NCBI GenBank assembly: GCA_965209105.1
Contig: CBDBQB010000015.1
Location: forward strand, 1 to 64,000
Length of the DNA stretch: 64,000 nt
Direction: 5' to 3'
Source: JAAELZ01 sp965209105
Lineage (GTDB): Bacteria > Pseudomonadota > Gammaproteobacteria > Arenicellales > Poriferihabitantaceae
Position numbers and translations under genes: made by a program. Below the pieces are notes generated by a model. The model searched no databases. It was not told the origin of the DNA and was given only the letters and a program-made list of their open reading frames with translations. Below, piece after piece: positions 1-7,223 of this stretch (its first letter is position 1; each line of letters begins with the position of its first letter).

Positions 1-903
1 TTTGCCATCATTATCGTCATGATGGGTGCCAAAATGGTGCCGCAAGGACAGGAGTTCACCGTTGAACGCATCGGCCGATATACTAAAACATTGACGCCGG
101 GTTTTCATGTGATTCTGCCGGTGATCGACCGAATTGGCGCGAAGCTTAATATGATGGAGCAGGTCAGCGATGTGCCTTCTCAAGAAATCATCACGCGTGA
201 TAACGCCATGGTGCAAGTCGATGGTGTGGTTTTTTTCCAGATCATCGATGCGGCTAAAGCAGCTTACGAAATCACTAATCTAGACCGCGCGATTCTAAAT
301 ATCACCATGACCAATATTCGTACGGTCATGGGCTCGATGGATTTAGATGAACTGCTCTCTCAACGCGAAAGAATCAATGCCAATTTATTATCGGTGGTTG
401 ATGAGGCAGCGCAAAGTTGGGGCGTTAAAATTACCCGAATTGAGATTAAAGATATCACGCCGCCGCAAGATTTAGTCGCGTCAATGGCGCGTCAAATGAA
501 GGCAGAAAGAGAAAAACGTGCAACAATATTAGAAGCCTCAGGCGAACGCGAGGCCGATATCCTGCGCGCAGAAGGCTCTAAACAGGCGCAAATACTTGAG
601 GCTGAAGGTGAACGCGAAGCATCGTTCCGAGAGGCCGAGGCGCGAGAACGATTGGCTGAAGCGGAAGCTAACGCCACAACGATGGTCTCCGATGCCATCG
701 GCGCAGGCGATGTGCAGGCGATTAACTACTTCATCGCGCAAAAATATACCGAAGCACTCAAGGAAATTGGCACGTCAGACAATCAAAAAATCATTATGTT
801 ACCCATGGAAGTCACCAGCTTGATCGGCTCTTTGGCAGGTATTTCAGAAGTTGTAAAGGGCATTACAGGCGATACCAAGGAAACAAAGAAAGGAGATGCC
901 TAA
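1..903 (+). CDS. SPFH/stomatin-like membrane protein (QmcA type), 5' partial
   Basis: Membrane-anchored SPFH (stomatin/prohibitin/flotillin/HflK) protein. The reading frame is open from base 1. The residues before the first internal Met (base 19) are hydrophobic (FAIIV), so the N-terminal anchor is cut by the window edge. Visible are an SPFH domain (about residues 10-170) and then a long charged, Glu/Ala/Arg-rich coiled coil (about 170-225) with repeated E-A-x-G-E-R-E-A units, typical of this family. These proteins form oligomeric rings that organise membrane microdomains. The nfeD-type gene follows with a one-base TAATG overlap, the standard SPFH/NfeD pairing, so the two are probably co-translated. 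Family call is firm; the exact cellular task is not known. Confidence 0.92.
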   Translation, partial: FAIIIVMMGAKMVPQGQEFTVERIGRYTKTLTPGFHVILPVIDRIGAKLNMMEQVSDVPSQEIITRDNAMVQVDGVVFFQIIDAAKAAYEITNLDRAILNITMTNIRTVMGSMDLDELLSQRERINANLLSVVDEAAQSWGVKITRIEIKDITPPQDLVASMARQMKAEREKRATILEASGEREADILRAEGSKQAQILEAEGEREASFREAEARERLAEAEANATTMVSDAIGAGDVQAINYFIAQKYTEALKEIGTSDNQKIIMLPMEVTSLIGSLAGISEVVKGITGDTKETKKGDA

Positions 904-1346
904 TGTTTGGCATTGAAGCACTCGAATATTGGCATTGGTGGATACTCGCGGTTGCCTTGTTTATCTTAGAGGTTTTCTCACCGGCCGCATTTTTCATTTG
1001 GATTGGTTTTGCGGCGGGTATCGTTGGCTTTTTAATGTTGCTTATCGACATGAGTTGGCAAACCCAAATATGGATATTCGCTATCTTGAGTGTTGTGAGC
1101 GTTGTCTTGGGGCGCGCTTGGTTTAAGCGTAACCCGATTGCGAGTGACAAACCTCATTTAAATCGACGTGGGCAAGAACTGGTCGGCAGGGTATTTACCG
1201 TGGAGCAAGCCATTATCAATGGTGCTGGGAGAATTCGCGTGGGAGAAACGACATGGAAGGCGCGCGGTGCCGACGTCGCGGTTGGCGCGAAAGTGAAGGT
1301 TGTGGGAATAGATTCTGCTGTGCTACAAGTTGAGCCTGTGAGCTAA
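903..1346 (+). CDS. NfeD family membrane protein (short, YbbJ-like)
   Basis: Short-form NfeD protein, 147 residues. The N-terminal half is hydrophobic, with two or three predicted membrane helices (about residues 10-75, rich in Trp, Phe, Ile and Gly). The C-terminal 65 residues resemble the soluble OB-fold domain seen in NfeD (ELVGRVFTV, then GRIRVGETTWKARG and a KVKVVGIDSAVLQVEP-like end). The start ATG overlaps the TAA of the SPFH gene, and an AAAGGAG ribosome site lies about 10 bases upstream inside that gene. NfeD partners SPFH proteins, and some longer members act as proteases. This short form lacks the ClpP-like protease domain, so it is probably a structural partner. It ends convergently, overlapping the end of tsaD by 4 bases. 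Confidence 0.9.
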   Translation: MFGIEALEYWHWWILAVALFILEVFSPAAFFIWIGFAAGIVGFLMLLIDMSWQTQIWIFAILSVVSVVLGRAWFKRNPIASDKPHLNRRGQELVGRVFTVEQAIINGAGRIRVGETTWKARGADVAVGAKVKVVGIDSAVLQVEPVS

Positions 1347-2377
1347 ATAGAGCTTAAGGTATCCAACGGCCATCGCGCCTGGACGGCGAAACCAAGATCT
1401 TCTAAAGCGTTTTTTGCTTCAATGTCGGATTGCGTTTGCAATCGGCAATACCCCGCGTAAGCAATCATTGCACCGTTATCGGTGCAAAATTCAAACCTTG
1501 GATAGTAAGCGCGAATATTAAGATTGGTTGTTAGCTGCTGAAGCTTCTCGCGTAATACCTTGTTTGCGCCCACTCCGCCGGCGACCACCAAGCGTTGATA
1601 CCCTGTTTGTTCCAGCGCGCGTTCACATTTAATACTTAATGTGTCGGTGACGGCGTCTTCAAAGGCAAAGGCAATATCCGCAATCGTTTGATCGTCTAAA
1701 GATTGTTTTTGCGCGGTTGTCAGTGCAAAGGTTTTTAAGCCACTAAAGCTAAGGTCTAAGCCCGGGCGATTGGTCATTGGACGCGGAAAGGTAAAGCGAT
1801 CTTTATTTCCTTTAAGGGCCGCCCTAGCAATTGACGGGCCGCCGGGGTAGGGCAAGCCCAGCATCTTAGCCGTTTTATCAAAGGCTTCACCCGCCGCATC
1901 ATCGAGCGTTTGGCCGAGTATTGCATATTGCCCTAGCTGTTTAACATCAACGATTAGAGTATGCCCACCGGAGACTAGCAATGCCAGAAATGGAAACTCT
2001 GGCGCCTCTTCTTCGAGCATCGGTGCAAGCAAATGCCCTTCCATGTGATGCACGCCAATAGAGGGGATGCCCCATGCGTAGGCCAATGATTTTCCGACGG
2101 AAGCACCGACTAGCAAAGCCCCCGCTAAACCTGGGCCTTGTGTGTAGGCGATTGCATCCGGTTGCTTGCCTTTGTTTGCGGAGTCGTCAATCAGATGCTC
2201 AATTAAGGGAATAAGGCTACGAATATGATCGCGCGCGGCCAATTCAGGCACCACGCCCCCATAGCGTTGATGGGTGTCGATTTGTGACGCGAGTTTATGC
2301 GCAATCAATCCATGATCGCCATCATAAAGCGCTACGCCGGTATCATCGCAAGAGCTTTCAATGCCAAGGACTAACAT
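1343..2377 (-). CDS. tsaD: tRNA N6-adenosine threonylcarbamoyltransferase TsaD
   Basis: TsaD (Gcp/YgjD) transfers the threonylcarbamoyl group from TC-AMP to A37 of ANN-decoding tRNAs, working with TsaB, TsaE and TsaC. It has 344 residues, close to the usual 337-345. It shows the N-terminal LGIESSCDDT motif, the metal-binding HxxxH motif (HHMEGH, His111 and His115) and the ASKHA-fold glycine loops (LVSGGHT, VAGGVGANK). The C-terminal DNGAMIAYAG motif is also present. The gene stands alone on the minus strand; the usual rpsU neighbour is not seen upstream. The 156 bases between it and the Nudix gene hold nothing recognisable. Confidence 0.98.
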   Translation of the reverse strand: MLVLGIESSCDDTGVALYDGDHGLIAHKLASQIDTHQRYGGVVPELAARDHIRSLIPLIEHLIDDSANKGKQPDAIAYTQGPGLAGALLVGASVGKSLAYAWGIPSIGVHHMEGHLLAPMLEEEAPEFPFLALLVSGGHTLIVDVKQLGQYAILGQTLDDAAGEAFDKTAKMLGLPYPGGPSIARAALKGNKDRFTFPRPMTNRPGLDLSFSGLKTFALTTAQKQSLDDQTIADIAFAFEDAVTDTLSIKCERALEQTGYQRLVVAGGVGANKVLREKLQQLTTNLNIRAYYPRFEFCTDNGAMIAYAGYCRLQTQSDIEAKNALEDLGFAVQARWPLDTLSSI

Positions 2378-2533
2378 GGCTTAGATTTGTGGGGTGTGCC
2401 CAGCCTAAAAACAGCCCGCTGAGAGAACTTATGGGTGGGTTGGCGGATATCTGTGCGACAAGGTTTAACAATGGATTTCCGCGTTGCTGCGTGCTTCGCC
2501 ATGACAGAATGTTGGCGTTGTGCACTAGGCTTG

Positions 2534-3076
2534 CTAGATAGATTCAACGTAAAAGCCGAATTCTTCGCGTTTTAGATCCGCGAAATAGTAACGTAAACTG
2601 CGCTCAATCATTGGGAATGCGATGTCATCCCAAGGAATATCGTCTTCCGAGAATAGTGCGGTTTCCAAACTTTCACTACCCGGGCTAAAGGCGTGCTCGC
2701 CCGTTAGATCAGCCCGAAATAGCATATACACCTGACTTATTTTTGGAATACTGAAAACGGTATAGAGCGTCATATTCTCAAGTTCCGCTTGCGCCTCTTC
2801 ACGTGTTTCACGCGCTGCGCCTTGTTCAATCGATTCACTGTTTTCCATAAAACCAGCCGGCAGCGTCCAAAGTCCGTAGCGCGGTTCAATGGCACGCTTG
2901 CAAAGCAACACTTGGTCTTTCCAAACGGGTAAGCTGCCCGCGACAATTTTGGGGTTTTGATAATGAATCGTGCTGCATTTGGAGCACACAGCGCGCGCTC
3001 GATTATCGCCATCAGGTATCCGGTTCGTCGTTTTCTCACCGCAGGACGGGCAATAATTAATAGCAGGGATGGGCAT
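2534..3076 (-). CDS. Nudix hydrolase with N-terminal zinc ribbon
   Basis: Nudix-fold pyrophosphohydrolase, 180 residues. A zinc ribbon (Cys9, Cys12, Cys31, Cys34) comes first, then a Nudix domain with the catalytic box at about residues 75-97 (Gly75, Glu81, REtrEE at 89-94). The Gly near the end of the box is replaced by Gln. Proteins of this layout include NudC-like NAD/NADH pyrophosphatases and ADP-ribose hydrolases, but this one is short and lacks the extra N-terminal domain of E. coli NudC, so the substrate is open. It lies upstream of tsaD on the same strand, 156 bases away, and is divergent from the SDR gene. Confidence 0.88.
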   Translation of the reverse strand: MPIPAINYCPSCGEKTTNRIPDGDNRARAVCSKCSTIHYQNPKIVAGSLPVWKDQVLLCKRAIEPRYGLWTLPAGFMENSESIEQGAARETREEAQAELENMTLYTVFSIPKISQVYMLFRADLTGEHAFSPGSESLETALFSEDDIPWDDIAFPMIERSLRYYFADLKREEFGFYVESI

Positions 3077-3177
3077 GAGGTTTGATACGCGGTGAAGAGG
3101 CGAAAATATTTAGCTTGGGCACAGCATCTGGTAACATTCCGATGAGATTATAACGATTCTAAGGTAAATTCTAGAGC

Positions 3178-3897
3178 ATGCCAGCAAAAACAGTTTTGAT
3201 TACCGGCAATAGCACGGGACTAGGCCGGGCATTGACTGAGGTCTATTTGTCCATGGGTGCACAAGTATACGGATTTAGCCGGTCTGCTTGTGATCTGGCG
3301 CACACTAATCTGCATGACGCAAAGCTTGATCTAGCAAATTTGGAAGCGTTGAGTCAAGCCTTAAACGCGCTCCTGAAAGGCGCAAATAAATTTGATTTAG
3401 TCTTATTGAATGCGGGAGTGCTGGGGGAAATTAAACCCATCCATCAGCTCGATTTGAACGAACTTGGTCACGTGATGGATATCAACGTATGGTCGAATAA
3501 AATATTGCTCGATTATTTATATCAAAGCAAGGTAGAGCTGAACCAAGTTGTGGCGATATCCTCCGGCGCTGCAGTCAATGGCAATAAAGGCTGGGGCGCC
3601 TATTCGCTGTCAAAAGCGAGCCTCAACATGCTCATCAAATTATATGCGGCAGAATACGAAAACACACATTTTATATCTTTGGCACCGGGCTTGGTGGATA
3701 CGCGGATGCAGGATCTATTGTGTGATCAAAGTATCGTCGATGAAACTGTGTTTCCGTCAGTTGCGAAACTACGTGCGGCGCGAGGCACTGAGGCGATGCC
3801 TGGCCCGACACAAGCGGCAGAAAATATTACGCGGGTTTTGGCTAAGCTTAAGCAAGAGTGCGCCAGTGGGGAGTTTGTCGATATGCGCAATATATAG
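3178..3897 (+). CDS. SDR family NAD(P)-dependent oxidoreductase
   Basis: Short-chain dehydrogenase/reductase, 239 residues. It shows the Rossmann cofactor motif TGxxxGxG (TGNSTGLG, residues 8-15), an NAG motif (about residue 79) and the catalytic Ser with YxxxK (YSLSK, about residues 140-150). The middle and C-terminus (LAPGLVDTRMQ) resemble the benzil reductase/sepiapterin reductase-like branch, though I cannot assign a substrate. It starts with ATG at 3178. The aat gene begins 12 bases after the stop, so the two are probably co-transcribed, although no functional link is obvious. Confidence 0.85.
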   Translation: MPAKTVLITGNSTGLGRALTEVYLSMGAQVYGFSRSACDLAHTNLHDAKLDLANLEALSQALNALLKGANKFDLVLLNAGVLGEIKPIHQLDLNELGHVMDINVWSNKILLDYLYQSKVELNQVVAISSGAAVNGNKGWGAYSLSKASLNMLIKLYAAEYENTHFISLAPGLVDTRMQDLLCDQSIVDETVFPSVAKLRAARGTEAMPGPTQAAENITRVLAKLKQECASGEFVDMRNI

Positions 3898-3908
3898 ATC
3901 AGCATATT

Positions 3909-4583
3909 ATGGTGGTTTATGAAATCGAGGGGTTTCCCGCGCTTGAAACCGCTTCCAGCGATGGTTTGCTGGCGGCCGGCGGCGATCTTAGTCCCGAACG
4001 CCTTGAACTTGCCTATCGCTCGGGCATCTTTCCATGGTTTGAAGCAGGACAGCCTATTTTATGGTGGTCGCCCGATCCCCGGTGCGTGCTATATCCTCGC
4101 GCGTTTAAAACCAGTCGAAGTTTGAAGAAAGCGATCGCAAAGGCAGATTTTTGCGCCACCGTAGATCAACAATTCGAAGGGGTTGTTAAAGCTTGTGCTG
4201 AGCCACGCGACGGTCAGCAGGGAACCTGGATCACACCGGAGATGTGTGCTGCTTACTGTCGACTGCACGAACTAGGATACGCCCATTCATTGGAAGTTTG
4301 GCAGGGAAATCAGCTCGTGGGAGGCATTTACGGCGTGGCACTTGGAAAGATATTTTATGGCGAAAGCATGTTCAGCCACGTCAGCAATGCTTCAAAATAT
4401 GCGCTAAAATGCTTGACTGAGATGTTAGATAGAAAACAATACAGGCTCTTGGATTGTCAGGTCGAATCAAACCATCTGCTCAGCTTAGGCGCGCAGACGA
4501 TTCCTCGCGCGCAGTTTATTGATGAGATGAACGCAGCCCTAGAGCTACCACAAGCAAACGGAAAATGGAAAGATGTCCTCTAG
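3909..4583 (+). CDS. aat: leucyl/phenylalanyl-tRNA--protein transferase
   Basis: Aat moves Leu or Phe from charged tRNA onto the N-terminal Arg or Lys of proteins, creating N-degrons for ClpS/ClpAP. The ATG at 3909 gives 224 residues (family about 230) and begins the conserved region (FPALETASSDGLLAAGGDLSPERL, then YRSGIFPWF and WWSPDPRCVL). A longer in-frame extension to 3858 overlaps the SDR gene and has no homology, so it was not used. Conserved Aat blocks GTWITPEMCAAY, GGIYGVALGKIFYGESMFS and DCQVESNHLLSLGA are all present. It overlaps bpt by 11 bases. Confidence 0.97.
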   Translation: MVVYEIEGFPALETASSDGLLAAGGDLSPERLELAYRSGIFPWFEAGQPILWWSPDPRCVLYPRAFKTSRSLKKAIAKADFCATVDQQFEGVVKACAEPRDGQQGTWITPEMCAAYCRLHELGYAHSLEVWQGNQLVGGIYGVALGKIFYGESMFSHVSNASKYALKCLTEMLDRKQYRLLDCQVESNHLLSLGAQTIPRAQFIDEMNAALELPQANGKWKDVL

Positions 4584-5313
4584 CATAGAATTCCCAACCC
4601 TTTACTTGTCTGCGCCGCACGAATGCCCCTACTTACCGGATGAATCGGCATCGAGTTTGTTGATTGATCCGGCTTCTCCAGTGAAAGATCAACTATTTAG
4701 TGTGGCGATAGAATCAGGGTTTCGGCGTAGCGGAGAGACGGTTTATCGACCCCACTGCGTCAGATGTCAGGCCTGTAAGTCGGTGAAGATAGATGTACGC
4801 GGTATGCGATTAAATCGGTCTCAGCGACGCACACTGAAGCGCAATGAAGACATTAGCGTGCATTTTGTGGAACCCATTTTCGATGAGCACCATTTTCAAC
4901 TATTTTGTCGTTATCAGGCATGGAAGCATCCCGGGGATTCTATGGATCACGGTGATCGGCTGAAATACGAAGACTCACTGATTAAATCGTCCGTTCAATC
5001 GGCCTTGATGGAGTTCCGTATCGATCAACAAACGGTTGCGGTATCCATCATTGATATGGCGGCCAAAGGGATTTCTGCGGTGTATACTTTTTTTGAACCC
5101 GAGCATGCTGATCGTAGCTTGGGGCGGTTCGCCGTCTTATCCATGGTGCAAAAGGCGCGAGAATTAGAGCTACCCTTTGTGTATTTAGGCTACTGGATAG
5201 ATAATTGCCAAAAGATGAGCTATAAAGCCGAGTATCGACCATTGCTTGTTTATAGTGGCAGTGAATGGGTCGATTTTCATGAAAATTTTAAGGGGGGTTC
5301 TGTTCCAGAATGA
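4573..5313 (+). CDS. bpt: aspartate/glutamate leucyltransferase (Ate/Bpt)
   Basis: Bpt, of the bacterial arginyl-transferase-like family, attaches Leu to N-terminal Asp or Glu and feeds the same ClpS pathway as Aat. It has 246 residues. The N-terminal domain carries the conserved cysteines in HCVRCQACKSVKIDV (about residues 57-70), followed by FxxSQRRxLKRN. The C-terminal GNAT-like domain shows SAVYTFFEPEHADRSLG and YLGYWIDNCQKMSYKAEYRP, hallmark blocks of the family. The start overlaps the 3' end of aat, indicating translational coupling. infA follows about 165 bases downstream. Confidence 0.96.
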   Translation: MSSSIEFPTLYLSAPHECPYLPDESASSLLIDPASPVKDQLFSVAIESGFRRSGETVYRPHCVRCQACKSVKIDVRGMRLNRSQRRTLKRNEDISVHFVEPIFDEHHFQLFCRYQAWKHPGDSMDHGDRLKYEDSLIKSSVQSALMEFRIDQQTVAVSIIDMAAKGISAVYTFFEPEHADRSLGRFAVLSMVQKARELELPFVYLGYWIDNCQKMSYKAEYRPLLVYSGSEWVDFHENFKGGSVPE

Positions 5314-5478
5314 CCTTGGCTAGTGATGTTCTATCGGCCTTGGGACTTTAATTTACCAGATATGCCCCGATAAACAGGGGGAACAGCGGTTTTTGCCATA
5401 ATATTGGCTTAAATTTGCTCCCCGGCACGTTCTGTCCTACACTCCGTGCCCTTAATTTACATGAGGTTAGATGCCAAC

Positions 5479-5697
5479 GTGGCGAAAGAAGAACATATTG
5501 AAATGGAAGGCACGGTCATCGATGCCATGCCGAACACGACTTTTAAAGTCAAGCTAGAGAATGGCCACGAAGTGGTCGCACATATTTCTGGAAAAATGCG
5601 CAAGCATTACATCAAAATCCTGCGCGGCGACAGTGTCACCGTTCAGCTTACCCCGTATGACTTAAGCAAAGGCCGCATTACCTTCCGCGCTAAATAA
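5479..5697 (+). CDS. infA: translation initiation factor IF-1
   Basis: IF-1 is a single S1/OB-fold protein that binds the ribosomal A site during initiation. Starting at GTG 5479 gives 72 residues, the same length as E. coli IF-1, beginning (M)AKEEHIEMEGTV. The core blocks NGHEVVAHISGKMRKHYIKIL and LTPYDLSKGRITFR are near-invariant. In-frame upstream starts at 5446 (GTG) and 5461 (ATG) would add non-homologous residues, so GTG 5479 is preferred. A GAGG about 12 bases upstream could serve as the ribosome site. It is monocistronic, ending before a terminator shared with the convergent rpmB-rpmG unit. Confidence 0.96.
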   Translation: MAKEEHIEMEGTVIDAMPNTTFKVKLENGHEVVAHISGKMRKHYIKILRGDSVTVQLTPYDLSKGRITFRAK

Positions 5698-5795
5698 ACC
5701 CCCGTTTTCCGTTGTTGTATGGATTTGCCTATATAACAGCGTTCAATTCCCTTTTGCATTCCCAATGCAGCCCTTGACTACAAAGGGATCGCTAT

Positions 5796-5818
5796 AAAAA
5801 AACCCCGCAAATGCGAGG
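5796..5818 (-). terminator. rho-independent terminator of rpmB-rpmG
   Basis: On the minus strand, six-base arms (CCTCGC and GCGGGG, one T-G wobble) enclose an ATTT loop, followed by seven T residues. It sits 30 bases past the rpmG stop. On the plus strand the same hairpin is followed by a weaker T-rich run, so it may also stop infA transcripts. Confidence 0.85.
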
Positions 5819-5847
5819 CCTTTATTATCTCGTATAACAGCGCTGGT

Positions 5848-6003
5848 TTATTTTATTTTCGCTTCCTTATACATCACATGCGCACGTGCTTTGGGATCGA
5901 ATTTCTTGATCTCCATTTTTTCAGTCATCGTACGTTTGTTCTTAGTGGTGGTGTAGTAGTGCCCCGTTCCAGCGGATGAAACTAATTTAATTTTTTCTCG
6001 CAT
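5848..6003 (-). CDS. rpmG: 50S ribosomal protein L33
   Basis: Small ribosomal protein L33, translated directly from the minus strand: 51 residues, start ATG at 6003 and stop TAA at 5848. It starts MREKIKLVSSAGTGHYYTT and ends KFDPKARAHVMYKEAKIK, matching the E. coli protein apart from the missing first four residues (MAKG). The zinc-binding Cys residues of the C+ form are absent, so this is the C-minus, zinc-independent form, as in E. coli. It follows rpmB by 10 bases, in the normal rpmB-rpmG operon, and is followed by a strong terminator. Confidence 0.97.
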   Translation of the reverse strand: MREKIKLVSSAGTGHYYTTTKNKRTMTEKMEIKKFDPKARAHVMYKEAKIK

Positions 6004-6013
6004 GATAGGCCTC

Positions 6014-6250
6014 TTAAATTTTAATGCCGCGCATTTGCATATCCGCTAAAACAGCGTCAATACCGTTTTTATCGATGGTGCGCAAACCTTGGTTTGATAC
6101 ACGCAAGCGTACCCAACGATTCTGGCTTTCAACCCAGAACTTCTTGTAGTGTAAGTTGGGTAAAAACGTACGGCGCGTTTTATTGTGCGCATGAGAAACA
6201 TTATTTCCCACCATGGTTTTTTTGCCGGTGACCTGACAGACTCTAGACAT
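6014..6250 (-). CDS. rpmB: 50S ribosomal protein L28
   Basis: Ribosomal protein L28, 78 residues, the same length as in E. coli. It begins SRVCQVTGKKTMVGNNVSHA, continues NKTRRTFLPNLH, and contains the RVSNQGLRTIDKNGID block. It is the first gene of the rpmB-rpmG operon. The leader carries a perfect 15-base hairpin about 17 bases before the start codon. A TATAAA-like -10 box on the minus strand lies at about 6301-6306 and is followed by a GC-rich stretch, as is common for ribosomal promoters. Confidence 0.98.
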   Translation of the reverse strand: MSRVCQVTGKKTMVGNNVSHAHNKTRRTFLPNLHYKKFWVESQNRWVRLRVSNQGLRTIDKNGIDAVLADMQMRGIKI

Positions 6251-6266
6251 ATTGTTACCTTATACG

Positions 6267-6281
6267 CTACTCGATGAGTAG
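6267..6281 (-). promoter_or_regulatory. hairpin in the rpmB leader
   Basis: A perfect inverted repeat (CTACTC, GAT, GAGTAG) lies between the candidate -10 box and the rpmB start codon. It could form a short RNA hairpin next to the ribosome site. Any regulatory role is inferred only from position. Confidence 0.4.
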
Positions 6282-6465
6282 TATTCAGAACTGGAGCGCG
6301 TTTATACCAAAAAAACGACAAAATAGGTAGGGATAATTCGCCAAGCGAACAAAAATATTTGTATTTGTTAACGCAATACCCACTTGGTGATTATCTGACC
6401 AGGCTCTTTATTGTTTTGAGCAAATCTGGCTTAATGGACTTTCCAATGGGGATGAAAAACAGCCG

Positions 6466-7221
6466 ATGAGCACGATCTTAAATACCTTTAGCGTTAACGA
6501 ATGGATTCTAGTGGTATTGATATATATTTGGTCGGGTTTTGTTCGCAGCGGTTTGGGTTTTGGTGGCGCTGCACTGGCTTTGCCTTTTATGCTTTTGCTT
6601 CGCCCCGACCCTTTATTTTGGCTTCCAATCATTGGGCTACATTTATTGCTTTTTACCACGATCACCGTCATTGGGCGACTATCAAATATCGATTGGGCTT
6701 ATCTACTGAGCTCAATGAAATTTATGATTGGGCCTAAGTTGATTGGCGTATTGGGCTTGGTTGTTTTACCGCAGAAAATTCTCCTATCAATTGTTTACAG
6801 CATTATTCTTGCCTATGCGATGAGTCAGCTGTTTAGTGTAAAGCTGGTGGGTAAAGGTAAATTGGCAGAAAGGACGTTTTTAATGCTGGGTGGATATGCG
6901 AGCGGGACTTCCTTGGTTGGGGCGCCCCTTATTGTTGCTGCCTATAGTGAGCATGTTGCCAAAAATCAACTGCGTGACACCTTATTCGCGCTTTGGTTTA
7001 TTATGGTCTGCATCAAAATGACGACCCTCGTTATGCTGGATGTACCTTTGCAATGGCAGTATGGCTTGTTGTTATTACCGGCAGCGGGTATAGGTCATGT
7101 GTTAGGGCTTCGTATGCATGAATTTCTAGTGAGTGGCGATGACACCCAGTTCCGTCGAGCATTGGGGTTTGGGCTTAGCTGTGTGGCGGTGGTCGGCATT
7201 ATTGACCTTATACTAAGCTGA
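6466..7221 (+). CDS. sulfite exporter TauE/SafE (TSUP) family membrane protein
   Basis: Polytopic membrane protein of the TSUP (TauE/SafE) family, 251 residues with about eight hydrophobic segments. The family moves sulfur-containing or organic anions across the inner membrane. The N-terminal RSGLGFGGAALALPFMLLL resembles the G-x-G-G-G repeat region of TSUP proteins, and a second half-repeat follows (GGYASGTSLVGAPLIVAAY). It lies two bases upstream of glnE on the same strand. The substrate cannot be predicted from sequence, and the glnE linkage may only be transcriptional. Confidence 0.85.
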   Translation: MSTILNTFSVNEWILVVLIYIWSGFVRSGLGFGGAALALPFMLLLRPDPLFWLPIIGLHLLLFTTITVIGRLSNIDWAYLLSSMKFMIGPKLIGVLGLVVLPQKILLSIVYSIILAYAMSQLFSVKLVGKGKLAERTFLMLGGYASGTSLVGAPLIVAAYSEHVAKNQLRDTLFALWFIMVCIKMTTLVMLDVPLQWQYGLLLLPAAGIGHVLGLRMHEFLVSGDDTQFRRALGFGLSCVAVVGIIDLILS

Positions 7222-7223
7222 TT

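Noticed and set aside
2284..2541. Open frame across the tsaD start and the gap before the Nudix gene
   Set aside because: Mostly the antisense of tsaD and lacks a convincing start, ribosome site or homology.
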